Shown here piece after piece: positions 35,130 through 45,963 of a stretch of 64,000 nucleotides of DNA. The DNA comes from Taenia hydatigena (lineage: Eukaryota > Platyhelminthes > Cestoda > Cyclophyllidea > Taeniidae), in the NCBI GenBank assembly GCA_036345935.2, contig JADWOT020001714.1:210268-274267 (forward strand), given 5' to 3'. A program made the translations under genes and the position numbers. Each line of letters begins with the position of its first letter. Positions within the stretch are counted from its first letter, which is position 1. Under the pieces are notes generated by a model, which did no database searches, had not been told where the DNA came from, and saw only the letters and a program-made list of their open reading frames with translations.

Positions 35130-35430
35130 TCAGTTACTCGATTGTGATCCCGGGAGGGCCAAAGAAACACGATGCCAAAGAGATAGCCAACCACTTTCTT
35201 TAATTCCGATGTTAGGTATATTCAAGTTCTAAAAGGGTTCTTAGGGTGCTCACAAAGAGGATGCCAACCACGGAGGTAAGATTATTGTCCGTGATGCTGA
35301 CGGAGACAACTACTGGTCTAAGGAAGGTGGATGGAAGTAAGTGAGGGAGATCAGCAAGGACGATACGGGGCAACATACCAAGTATTAACTGCTTTGCCTA
35401 TGGTCTAAGGTTAAGTTAGGCTTTAGAACT
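35130..35430 (+). repeat. R10 block copy 1
   Basis: Same-strand relative of 61900-62255, sharing AACTACTGGT(C/T)TAAGGAA, GGAAGTAAGTGAGGGAGA-like runs and the trailing AGGCTTTAGA. An R2 block lies 0.2 kb beyond this copy and 0.9 kb beyond the other, though there in the opposite orientation. Confidence 0.6.
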
Positions 35431-35645
35431 TGCCGTCAAGGTCAAGGTTATTTATATTACCGCTAATGCTTGAGAGTAGTAGCCACTAGAGAACTCCATG
35501 ACTCCTGCGATCGGGCGTGCATGCAGAAAGAGAGTTTCAGTGGTGAACAGGCTGTAAGCTAACTTCTCCCGAAGACTTTCCTTCAATCACTAAAGCTATC
35601 AATTTACAGTCCTGTCGTCCTAAGCCGTCCTGCGAGGTGACGAAG

Positions 35646-36650
35646 CGGAATGGGATCGGCAGGGACAGTGCCTCCCGTACACCATATAAAATGGCCACCG
35701 TGCTCCGTATCCTGCACAATAAAACATTAAGTCAACATGAAGATTATTGACACGCGTTTCAATTTCAATTGCACTTAAAGTCCGTCAAAGCACTTATATT
35801 AAGCTTCCTTACCTGTTGAAATCATTTGTAGATTTGAAGAAGAAGAAGTAATGAATGTAGGGCCAACAGGTGTGAGCGTCTATGCAATAAGACTTATTTG
35901 GTTTGGGTGGAATGAACACCAGGCGAAGGGATCAACCATCAGTCTAATTAAGACACACTCTTTACAAAGAGAATGAGCTGCATGCTCAAAAGAGACAAGC
36001 AGATGTTCAAAAGCCATTCCTACATGCTTCAGAGCATCTGATTGGATAGCTGTGATTCTCAAATTGGTATTATGCGCGTGGAACGAGGGTTTTACCACCA
36101 AGCGCTTCAACTGCGTGTGCATGACGAATTCTGCGGTGTCGCTCCATCCAGTCCTGATGCTCCTCATTGACATCATCACCACCATTGCCGACTATGAGAG
36201 AATTCGCCCTTCATTGTTGCCTATGCATGTCACGATTTTGGACCAAATCAAAGTGCAGACTGCTGAGTGTGATCACCGTCAATGAAGTCGCAGAATTTGA
36301 TTACCGACTGCGAATTAGTGTTCTTCTGCATGGCTTGTTTCTTAAAGATGAAACGACCTTATTCATGGCTTCTAGCCGGCCTGATGTTGGGGTGCTTTCA
36401 CATCCCAACATGTCACGGTGACTGTGCACTTACTATTACCAACGTTGAGCTTTGTTCGGATTCTGCAACTACTTTAATCCAGCATCGCATCAACATCATT
36501 TTCCTTCGCCAACCAAAGACAGGAAAGGCAGTCACTAATGCATTAGAATGTGCTTCTACTCCACAGTCCATCCTCCTGCCACACCACCATGCAGCTCTAA
36601 CTGCTGTCCATTGACAAGACACGAGTAGTACAACGCAATCATTTTAAATA
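35646..36650 (+). repeat. R2 block copy 2
   Basis: Collinear with 18219-19190 (+) and inverted relative to 63110-63915. The frame that is open at 18036-18404 carries stops here, so this copy is non-functional at that exon. It shares with the 63 kb copy the upstream words ATCAATTTAC and GTCCTGCGAGGTGACG, which are absent at 18 kb, so copies 2 and 3 are the closer pair. The minus strand frame 35880-36185 (101 codons) matches 18395-18757 (-). Confidence 0.75.
36348..36614 (+). CDS. Small secreted-type peptide frame, copy 2 (88 aa)
   Basis: Starts MKRPYSWLLAGLMLGCFH, with a hydrophobic core (WLLAGLMLGCF) and probable signal-peptidase site after PTCHG. The mature part has DCALTITNVELC, then a basic stretch and a His-rich end before a TGA. 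An in-frame ATG at 36282 gives a 110-codon alternative that places the hydrophobic core internally; I prefer 36348. The third copy (62905-63204, -) lost the initiator (GTG) and has a stop inside the leader, but stays open for 99 codons downstream and keeps CHGECAV. It may be an exon of the decayed unit rather than an independent gene. Confidence 0.3.
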   Translation: MKRPYSWLLAGLMLGCFHIPTCHGDCALTITNVELCSDSATTLIQHRINIIFLRQPKTGKAVTNALECASTPQSILLPHHHAALTAVH

Positions 36651-36691
36651 ATGTGTGTTTCATGGCTTGACATCGAAAGATGTGTAGATGT

Positions 36692-37550
36692 GAAAATGAG
36701 GACAGCCAAACACCCTTAATAATTTTGATGAGAGCAGAAGCATTGGCAAACACTGGTTGTCTGCAATTGTGGTTCCACGGCTGTCGCAATTCACACAAAG
36801 ACAGCATTACGAATGACTAGAAGTTGTTTTACACGCTTCCTTAGGTACAGTGGAAGCAATTATGAAACTAAGAAATGATCCTGTAAAACAGTGCTGCTCG
36901 CCCCGTCATATCAGGTCCGAGAAGTCGACAATGATATAATAATGCGGATTCTGTATCCACTTTGCACAAGTTACCTGATGCAGGGTCCACACCTGCGACC
37001 GTAAGCTGTCGCTGGCTTGGTGCAATGTCACATTCTTGCTTATTCGTTAGATTGGTTTAAGACCTATTCTCAGTGACTGCATAGAGGGAGGCGGGAATAT
37101 TAGGCTACATCAAACAAGCGTGCCCTGCCACCTGTCACCTTCCCATGGCGCTAAGCAATAACATCAAGCCTGTGCTTTGCCTGAAAAGCCGTTGAAGATG
37201 GCGACGATGAATGGAAATAATGTGGCATTCCTCGTTTCTGCTTCAATGGCTTAAGGAAACAGTTCCGACCTCAGCTGCATTCCCAATGTAGGCACAGTGG
37301 CTCAAATTCGCTGACTGCCAAACAGAATATAGAAGACATCGTCAAACCCAACACAGATTGGCTTGCAATGAAGAGCATGCTTAGAGTGGAAGCACAACCT
37401 CCAGAGAAGCAAGTGTCTGCACATAGCAACGCATAGTTAGCGAGTGGCGTGATTAAGTAAGATGTGTGGTAATGCGTGAGCAGTGCGGGTAATAATGGAG
37501 AGCATGCTTTAGAAGCCAACACTAGGTGCATGGTAACCTTGCATTCGCTT
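36692..37550 (+). repeat. R3 block copy 2
   Basis: Second copy of the block at 20715-21600, following directly on a shortened R4 segment (36520-36690). The minus strand is open for 149 codons at 37271-37720, but the corresponding frame in the other copies is interrupted, so I do not call it a gene. Confidence 0.75.
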
Positions 37551-38100
37551 AGCAGGCGACATTTAAAATTGGACACTCGACTCCTTCCCACCATCGCGTA
37601 GTCCTTCAAGCAGTGCCAATGTATTCTGGAGTATGTCAGTGGTGCAGTTGTTTTGGAGCAGTCACTGGTGAAATGGTGAGTGTAGAAGGCCGAACAAAGA
37701 AAATGAGCAAATGGAAACAAAGCATCTGTTGGCGGGTAAGGACAGTGACTTCGCCTACTGAACCTCTACCTTATCGTTTCAACGAAGTAGCCCAACTTCC
37801 GCACCGACAGCCTATCAGGCTTGAACTTCATTATTTCACCTTCTAATGCTACTCCTAGGCGTTTTGGCGACCAGCCCGTTGTAGCACATGCAAATTCATT
37901 CATTGAGGGTGATTTGTCATAGAGTCGAGAGTCTCTGCCACGCTGGATTTCGGAACTGGCTTGTGCTTAACACAGTTTCACATTTAGACTGGAATAGCTG
38001 TATTTAGTTAACCAATCTTCTGCACCATTAGGGCAACTATGTTCTTTAACATAGGCTGGTCATTGCAAGTGACTTGCCTTGCAATCGTGCCAGAACGCAC
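37551..38100 (+). other. Unique sequence with one exon-like frame
   Basis: 37613-37846 (+) is open for 77 codons, ends RQPIRLELHYFTF-stop and has balanced composition, but no motif or second copy. The rest shows nothing. Confidence 0.2.
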
Positions 38101-38104
38101 CATT

Positions 38105-38415
38105 GCCATGTTGACGTGCCAACCAAAGGCAGGGTAGTAGCCTCATTTGCAGTAGAATGAGCTTCTTTTCCGCATTCCATTCTCCTGCCACACAAACAAA
38201 ACTGCTCTAGCTGATCCCTGTTGGCAGCATTTGAGTGGTATAAAGCAAGCATTTGAAATAACGTGCTTATAATAGGTCCACATCGAAAGGTGTGTCGATG
38301 GAGGATACCAAGCATAAGTAAATGCATTATTTGATGCTGTCAAGGCGTGTCTTTTGAAGCGCAAGTTTTGCCTTCATGCACCTCACTTTCGTGTAACTTA
38401 TGCAGACTTGTAACT
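38105..38415 (+). repeat. R4 block copy with a destroyed zinc knuckle
   Basis: Aligns with the other R4 copies. At the knuckle it reads RKFCLHAPHFRVTY, so the first and last Cys of C-x2-C-x4-H-x4-C are lost, and indels break the frame upstream. It marks this copy as decayed. Confidence 0.7.
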
Positions 38416-39431
38416 TCACCCAATGTGGCGATAGCGGCATTTGGAGGAAGTGTGCAGCACTGGCTGCATTGCTTCTGACTTGGTTTGAAGTCGAGTAAGC
38501 TACTGCGATTGTTGCGATTGACCACCTACGCCGAGTTCTTCATTCTCACAATTGGTCAATCTGCTGCATAATTACAACCTCATCATTCAAATCCTGAGTC
38601 GGCTGCGTGCTTCCACTGCATTTGAACTGTCAAATACGATTGAAGGTATGTGGTGGGCAAGCTCGCGACACTACAATGGAAGCATTTATAATGGCGTAAG
38701 AAACTGTTCACTGAGGTGACAACGGTTTCTACATTCATATTTGTAGGTCACTACCGCTCATGACAAACCTGTTCCAAGTAAGCATTTGCATTACCCTCAT
38801 GAAATTCTCTTCGCGCATCCAACGAAGAGAGGAGACGATCATGCCTTGATGATCGGAGACAGCTTATTTCCTGAGTGGCAGAACTCTCAACTGTGAAAGT
38901 TTTTCTCCAATCTCACCATGATGAAGCATCTCAATCATACTTGATTTGATGTCTAAACTGCGAAATGAGCAGCGATGAAGTAAGGACTTTCGCAACGCTG
39001 GCTTCCCATCACAGAAGCCTAAAGTATTAAACAACAAATTCAGTAAATTATAATTTCTAGTGGACATGAAAACTGCGTCTTCTAAGCCATTTTCTGTGTG
39101 GCAAATGCTGTGTAGGATTATAGCTGGGTTTAGTTTTAGCTTAACTATGTATGATTCTGTTCTTCTATTGGCTGATGAACTTTATACTATAGAAACCCAA
39201 GTAACTGCATGAATTTTTCCTGCTGTGCTGTCTAAATTGGGTGGTGACATGAGGTGCAAGGTGTAGCCAAACGGAGCTCGGACCACAACACCTGTTGACT
39301 TAGCGCGTGAGCAGCTGAAGATGCTCCTTGTGAAAGTGTATAGATATTGTGTAATGGAAGGGTAGATTTGTGATGCGAAGGTCGAGTGCTTGGGTGATGG
39401 ACTAGAAATTACTTAAAGTCTCCCCATGCAG
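38416..39431. other. No supported gene
   Basis: No frame over about 70 codons with support. The segment from 38.4 to 38.6 kb still has weak similarity to the R4 downstream region at 15.5-15.65 kb. Confidence 0.35.
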
Positions 39432-39849
39432 GTCCACATCCTGCTCGCGTCGTCAAATCATCGCTTTACCTACATTCTCGCCTGCCCGCCTTCGCCACCA
39501 TCTATTATCGCTTACCCGCACTAGAGTAGGGCGATGCTTAGGCGTCGACTTTACAGTAGGCAGCAGCACAGTGGTTCGCTCTGTTCAGCCAGCGTTAGGA
39601 AGAAGACGACTGCCTAAGTTCTGCCCACTACAGACGATCGCTAAACTCCAATTGCAGCCTTTTCAAACTGCAAACTCTTGTCTACTGACAATCCCATCTG
39701 ATTTGCCAAATGCTCTTTCGAAATAGACCTTCTCATCGGTGCGTGTACGTATGTGCATTCCCGTAACTAGAGTCGATGTGATATCCTAATCCACTTCGAC
39801 CACCACGTTGACGTTATGTTTAAGTCTTCCGCGTGCATTCTTCTTCTCA
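39432..39849 (+). pseudogene. R12 exon, left-arm copy, with internal deletion
   Basis: Bounded by a CCCCATGCAG acceptor and a CTCA|GTAAGT donor, both also present in the inverted copy at 54480-53568 (-). The same frame in both copies encodes a segment here reading QPALGRRRLPKFCPLQTIAK and then LQLQPFQTANSCLLTI, and ALSK followed by TAG where the other copy has ALSKW. Compared with the right-arm copy about 0.5 kb of the middle is missing. The stop, and stops further upstream, make it a pseudogene. The protein is unidentified. Confidence 0.55.
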
Positions 39850-40192
39850 GTAAGTAATGGGGATTTCAGTGCGCTAAAGATCACAAATAGGTTAATCAGA
39901 AATTGGCAATTGAAAGGTCTTTGTCATAAGACCAACTGATTTAAGGGATTGTGCAAAGCTGGCGCAAGTGTTAGCGGACTTAAAAAGCAGTCTCTGGGTG
40001 CAGTAAGACGTTCATGACTGGATGGATCCTGTAACATTCAGCATATTTTAAGCCAATGCTCACGGGCGGAAGGTCTATTACAACCAGAGCATTAAACCAG
40101 TTATAACAGTATACAGCGCTACTAAAAATTTGCTGGAGAACAGGATTTGAGCCATTTGGACTACAGATTTCCTGGGTAACATCAAAACCATC

Positions 40193-40489
40193 TCAAACCT
40201 CGCTGAGATCACCTTCAACAGCCAAAAAAAGGGATGAGGTCAATGCAGCTGTTTCACTGCCATCGGAAGGCGCTGGTGACATCAGCAACGCCATTCTAGA
40301 ATCCATAGCCACACCTATGAACAACTTGGACTGCACAAACAACGTAGGTAAAGGACTTCGTGAAGTGCTGATTACATTCGCATGTAGAGTTCCATGACGC
40401 GGCATTGTGAGGCATACATTGGTCATGGCGAGAATAGACCCATCTGACAACCACACAGACACTCCACCTCCTCTGCCAGAAGGAGTCAC
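40193..40489 (-). pseudogene. R13 terminal exon, left arm
   Basis: On the minus strand an ACCTTGATAG acceptor opens a 98-codon frame that starts VTPSGRGGGVSVWLSDGSIL and ends VEGDLSEV-stop, with small, hydrophobic and Ser-rich composition typical of coding sequence. Upstream, 40490-40680 (-) matches 52840-53010 (+); there the frame FYKSLLWSYENASLYVTALN of the right arm corresponds to NLYKLLL-stop-RCKNAS here. The gene runs convergently with the R12 exon in both arms. I do not recognise the protein. Confidence 0.4.
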
Positions 40490-41564
40490 CTATCAAGGTG
40501 ATATCAAAAGTCATCAAAATCACTATGAACCTCTTCAATTGCGTGGGCATAGAAGAATAATAGAAGCCTAGAACGACGCGCTGATTATGCAAAGTAGAGT
40601 GCCGTAAAGCAGAAAGACGCATTTTTACAACGCTACAGCAACAACTTGTATAAGTCCCTATACAAGCCAAATTGATTCACCACGCAAGTGGAACTAGCTG
40701 AAACCGAGAGTAAAAAGGCAGCCTTTGCATTGTCACACAGGACCTACGAAAAACATGCGCTGCCTTTTAGACCCTGCAATGCAGCATTGTCCAATTTATC
40801 TAGATGTCGATCTCGTTCTCATTTGAGGTATGTGAGAGCACAACGTCATGCTGGAACTAGTGTTGGACCATCCACGAGACCCAGAGTTCACACTAAACCC
40901 GAAGGAAGCCTTTCCATACAGCGTTTGGTCAACACCATGCGATAGCCATTTAAATATTTGAAGACTATGCAAAGTACAGTGTGGTCGCAACTGATCAACA
41001 AATAGCTATGGGACTTACATTAACCAAAAAAACAGACAGAGGGTCATTTAAAGCGGTAAATTGAGCATGATGGTGCATTTATTGAGCCGAAGCAAATATC
41101 ATGCATCATACCGATTCTGACAATACCAAATTTCAATGCAAGTGCATTACGGCTCGCGTCGGATTCGAACGCATGCAATGCAGCCGTGAATGGTATGTTC
41201 TCACAAAATGAAAGAGTAGATGAATACGTCACTGCTTACGAGAATACCAGATTCGGACAAGAAAGTGGGACAGAAAGGTGCAGCACAACATCAGCCATTC
41301 GATGTCTTCGCAATGATTTGACACTCAAGACTACCTGACAATGGGGAAGTTTATGGTGAGAACGGATTTGTCAAGCCCTTACCTAATCAAAACTAAAGCA
41401 ACAGAGACCATTCAGTTGTATGCTGGCATAAACATTTGCAGTGGGGCGATTGTACAATACAGTACTTAAAAGGAGATACGCATAGTGATGCGGATGTCAT
41501 GCCTCACAGAACAGTCATGGCAGAACTGGGCAACGTTGTGCAGTGCATCATTAATCTAAGCAAA

Positions 41565-41756
41565 CTATCCACAAGCATAATTACAGAATTGAGCAGAGTA
41601 TCTGTCGTGAGATGATTCTGGTGTACGAGAGTTTCCAACATCCTCTGCCAACCTCCCAGTGGGAGGAATCACCTCATCAAGCATGGCAATCAAGCATATT
41701 TGGCAAGAATAGCCCAAAACTCCCTTCGGATATTGCATTTTATAGCACGAGTACAC
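41565..41756 (-). pseudogene. R13-gene upstream exon, left arm
   Basis: Minus-strand frame contains LDEVIPPTGRLAEDVGNSRT. The right arm at 52520-52620 (+) has LSEVISPTGRL-stop-EDIGKLSLT in the corresponding frame. The shared frame with mostly conservative changes, on the same strand as the 40.2-40.7 kb exon, suggests a further exon of the same decayed gene. Confidence 0.4.
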
Positions 41757-41789
41757 CTAGAGGAAACAAATACACCATTATGCTGCTCT

Positions 41790-42075
41790 AAGTGCTGTCT
41801 ATTGACAAGATTTGAGTAGTATAATGCGCTCGAATGAAACAGTGTGTGTTAAATGGATTGACATGGAAAGATGTGCAGATGAAGGCTACCAAGTAAAAGT
41901 GAATGCAGTGTTTGATGCTGTCAAGGCACGTCTTTTAAAATGCAAATTTTGCGTTGATGCACCTCACCTTCGTGCAGCATGCCGACTTACAAGTCTACCA
42001 AAGTGTGGTTGGGTCATGTGCTCCTCGGAACATTCGATGCAACTTTCCTCCTCCATATATTTGAACATCCCGAAT
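41790..42075 (+). pseudogene. R4 block copy with intact CCHC knuckle
   Basis: Longest clean R4 frame (41812-42090, 92 codons, no convincing start). It includes VKWIDMERCADEGYQVKV and the knuckle KCKFCVDAPHLRAAC (C-x2-C-x4-H-x4-C). It is followed by R5 and R7a in the same order as at 15-18 kb. No catalytic domain is attached. Confidence 0.45.
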
Positions 42076-42164
42076 TCCCCTCTTTGCTGACTAATTAAGG
42101 ATCCCATCAATTAGAGCCTTGCAAAAAAGAGGAAAACCAAACAGTTGTGGTTTTTTACTTTCGA

Positions 42165-42670
42165 TTGTGAAGTGGGCCATACGGATGGCTATCAGCGTGT
42201 GTGATTAAGACACTAAGCACTCGTTTTGCAATCCTCTACGTATAATGCTCTTCTTCATTTATATAAAGTGGGTGCTGCTGCAGACGTTCAGCAGTGCATT
42301 CGTCGTAGAGGCTCATCACATCGTGCATCGCTTTCGGACGATCCGGTATAACCACGACTGTAGTGTGCAGTTGTGATTTAAAAAACTCTTCGATGGCATT
42401 GTGCGATGTTGTGCAAAAGGAGCTCTTCAAATGCCTAGGCATCCTCTGATAATCAACTTTACTTCATAGTCTATTCACAGGAAGCTTTCATGCTCTTAGA
42501 AAGCAAATTTATAAGCTGTTGCTGTTAGACAAAGAAACATTTGTTATTGGAATAGGTGCTACTCTCAGATTATTTTGGCCGCTCACTTGCAGGATCCTTT
42601 TACCTGCCAAGATTGCCGCTCAACACTAAACAGTGTGGATTGGTCAAACAGATATCCGTCTCTTCGCTGT
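42165..42670 (+). repeat. R5 block copy 2
   Basis: Near-identical to 15890-16385. Joins directly to R7a at 42674, whereas at 15-18 kb about 1.4 kb including R8 lies between the two blocks, so this copy carries an internal deletion or the other an insertion. Confidence 0.8.
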
Positions 42671-42673
42671 CCC

Positions 42674-42891
42674 GTAATCACGGAAAAGTGGCTTAACCAA
42701 GTCACCACGCATTGGAAGGCACTCAATGATCTATGCCTCCTTCTGAGGTAAGTCGCAATGCTTTGGACAACAATGCGTAAATAAGCGTCTTTGTTTGTTG
42801 AAACGCGGGCGGAATAACGCTAATGTCGTAGCAGATAAACTCCGCGATCTCAAGACTGAGGTCAAGTGAATTTGTTAAACACACGCATCTG
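42674..42891 (+). repeat. R7a block copy 2
   Basis: Copy of 17779-17996 including the GTAAGT donor. The similarity ends abruptly after ACACACGCATCT; the continuation (R7b) is found instead at 45049-45265, showing that 2.1 kb of unrelated sequence separates the two halves here. Confidence 0.8.
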
Positions 42892-44480
42892 CGTGTCACT
42901 ACAAGCTTCCTGAACGGTAACTTTGTTCTCCGACGCTGCCTGCGAAGACGCTAGTAAACACCTGGCGTTTATTTTATGCAGGCTATTTAGAGACTTACCG
43001 CATAGCCAACTAGACGAATTAAGCCGACGCGTGTGACTAAATCACATCTGGCAACAATTGCGTCTCTTGTTCCAGTGTCTCTCATTGCCACATCATGGAC
43101 ATACTTGAGGGAGGCAGTACGCAGCCACAGTGTTTGTGTCATAACAACTCAACTTTTCTTTTAAACATGCAAACAGTCCACGAGGAATACTAGTGGGTCG
43201 TAAAGAAAATCTCAATGCATCCTGCGATTTCGGAAAATCCTGATCTCTTTTCTGCTTTGATAGCTTAATCTGTTGGAAGGAGGATATAAGTGCACACCCT
43301 AGTCAAAGGAACTTTACAACGATTCGCCTACTGCATCGCAGAGCGAACTAAACGATGAGGGAATGCAGTCCTACACAGCACTAATGCTATTAAATTCACT
43401 GTCGCTTGCCCATAAGTGTAAATTAGGATTAACTTGAGCATCACCACAGTCTTATTGACGTGGTGCACCAAATAAACATGCGACTCACGCTATAATGGCC
43501 ATGGAGTTTGGTGTTCGGAAATAGCACACTGCAACAGAGCAGCCAGTAAAGAAGCCTGTCGTCCAACCTGTTGTCCCTAAGCGCCATTTCCACTTCGTAA
43601 TGTAAGTGCTGGCTTTTTGCATTACAGCGTCATAGTAGGCGCCGCCTGTCACATTCGTTCAGGAGCCTCATAAATATCATCAGTTGCATCACGTCCGATG
43701 TGACGCGTCGCCCTCATCGCCACCTGCCTCGAATGCTAAGTCAAAACAGACTGAGATGGTGGCGAATGCGTGTGATCATTTTGAGTGCCTTGCGACCAGT
43801 CTTTGCAAGCTGAACTACGGTGCATTTGGAGCGTAGAGGAGATGGAGAATCTGCGGCACAATCGCTGGAGATTGTGGCGTGTGAAAACGACAAGATGGGT
43901 ATAATTTTATCATGCGCGAAGCGTGCCGGTTAGCCAAAACTAAGTTCTTCGCTTACAGCGTCGAAGGTAGCGGCCAATTGCACATCAAGCAGTCTGACTA
44001 CAACGACGCTGCGCATTCGCGTGGAGTGGATTTGAGCATGCAGCGTATGCACTGCGTAATTATCCGTAAATCTCATAATTGCATTATTTCGGGTTTTTAT
44101 TCTCACCTTACTTACTAAGGCTTCTGTCTTCTCTTCTTTGTCGTGGCAAGTTGTACCTGCCTATCCGTCAGCATTAACTAGCACACACTTACCATAATTT
44201 GTATTGGTTTGTGATCGGTTGTGAGGCACTGGACTGTCCATTTACAAAGGACACACTAAAACATGCTGCGTTTGGCATCGTACGCCTATATTTACGGAGG
44301 AAAGCAGTGTTTAACTTGCGAAGAATCCCAAATGACAGCAGCAGTGTTACGAAACATTCGGATTGTTTTTGAACATGAGGCTATGCATGCTGCTACAGCA
44401 TTGTCCTACATTGCTTTATGACCTAGTCAACAACTCAGACAAAGAAAAAATGTAGTCAGAATATTCCGAGGTATCCCTTT
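42892..44480. other. No supported gene; sequence separating R7a and R7b
   Basis: No frame over 70 codons with support and no recognisable transposable-element termini. It may be an insertion into the R7 block, or the 17.8-18.2 kb copy may have lost it. Confidence 0.35.
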
Positions 44481-44489
44481 ATAACAGCC

Positions 44490-44630
44490 GCGTTTACCTC
44501 TTAGCCCCTTGTGCTAATGATCAACACCGTTGCTAACAACACAAGGCGGTTTCATTACCACAGTATAGGAAGGATGATAGTAAAGCGGCCTACGACTTCA
44601 TAAGTGTGCCTCGGTTTGACACTACATTTT
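44490..44630 (+). repeat. R11 block, left copy
   Basis: Inverted relative to 56555-56710. Both share CCTTGTGCTAA and the run GCAGCC/GCGGCC-TACGACTTCATAA; in one frame both read KAAYDFI. It does not fit the mirror axis at 46.9 kb, so it is a separate duplication. Confidence 0.5.
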
Positions 44631-45048
44631 GATCATATTTGCTGATAACAACAGGCCTGAAGCAGAAGCTCACTGCATTGATGTCAAAAGTATACTTTAC
44701 GGCTGCTCAAGAAGACTGAAAGACATTCAGGTGACCAAATAGTTTCCATGATCTGGTCATAATCAGTTCGGCTAAGAGTAATTGTTGTGCAGTTGCTATC
44801 TACCTTACAAAAGGATTTGCTGTCTGCGAAACTGTTACCTTTCTATGGAAGTGGAGTAGCGAAATTGAGGCGGTCACTGAGTCCTCACAGAACTCAATGG
44901 CAGTTCTGGTGCCCACACAGTGCGTGAAGGGTTAAAAGGTGAGTTTGCTTATAAACGTTCGCCGTGGATCAACTAATTGCGTGGCTGGTTTGTAGCAAGT
45001 CTGTGGAAAGAGATCAGTTAGTGGTGTCAGCAAGTGCAACACAAAGCC

Positions 45049-45265
45049 TGCGCATGCATGGTTGTTTGATTAATGCTGGCAGATCAGCGGATATGGAGAC
45101 GAGCATGTCAGTGAAATCTTAGAATGGACATGCTTAAAACCTAAAAATGATTTCCTAATTCATTGTGACCGTTGTTATTCATTGCTATGGGGCAAATAGC
45201 TACAGAAGGTAGGCAAAATCATGCTGATTTCGCTTTCTTCTCGTATGAGAATACTGTACTTCTGG
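45049..45265 (+). pseudogene. R7b exon copy with premature stop
   Basis: Nearly identical to 18003-18240 over the first 180 bases, acceptor included. The frame from 45083 reads ISGYGDEHVSEILEWTCLKP as in the other copy, but TGG has become TAG at 45197 and one base is lost soon after. This is a direct, clear example of the decay of the unit. Confidence 0.75.
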
Positions 45266-45269
45266 AGGA

Positions 45270-45963
45270 ACCACATTTGTCTAAAATGTAATTTTGAGTT
45301 AATTTGTGTAAGAGAGGTACCCACTTGGAGGAAAGGCCTATTAGATCCGGTTCTAACCTTCTAGTCGCATTGTCACAGAGATGTGTGCTCCTCCACCTCG
45401 AGTCTTTGGCTAGCGAAGTCTTTACAACGCCTATGCATAACAGCACTGCACTCGTTCCTAATCACTGGCATGTATCTTGCCTCTCTTTGCCTCTTTAGAA
45501 GCATCTGCTCACGAAACTACCCCATGTGCAAATGGTTGCCATGAAATGTCAGCAGATGCTGTCAAGTAGTTAGTCCAAATGTCCGAGCAATGTGGCACTC
45601 AGCATTCTATTAAATGCAAACGAAGTTAATCCGAGATGCATAGTGAACACCAGTGGCGGCTGAGTAGACGGATCATGATTCCAGTCCAAGTCACCTTAAA
45701 CAACGAAAAAAGTTCGCACTTAAGTAGCCAACTTGACTCTCCACAATGCCAATAAGCCTGCGTAGAACTAACGACGACTTTAAATTTATCCCTCTCCCTT
45801 CATACGCACTTGTGCTTACCCATCACACATGACTCATGCGCTTTCATATTGAATTCCCGTATACTCATGCATACAACATGCTAGCAGAACATCAGACAAC
45901 TTATTTATCGTCTACGATTGTTAACATGATGCGAAGGTGGGCAGCGAGAACAAATAAGTTGTA
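45270..45963. other. No supported gene
   Basis: Short frames only (45304-45498 + and 45219-45446 -), overlapping on opposite strands. Confidence 0.35.

Noticed and set aside
37271..37720. 149-codon minus-strand open frame in R3
   Set aside because: The equivalent frame in the other R3 copies is interrupted by stops and shifts, so it is not conserved as coding.
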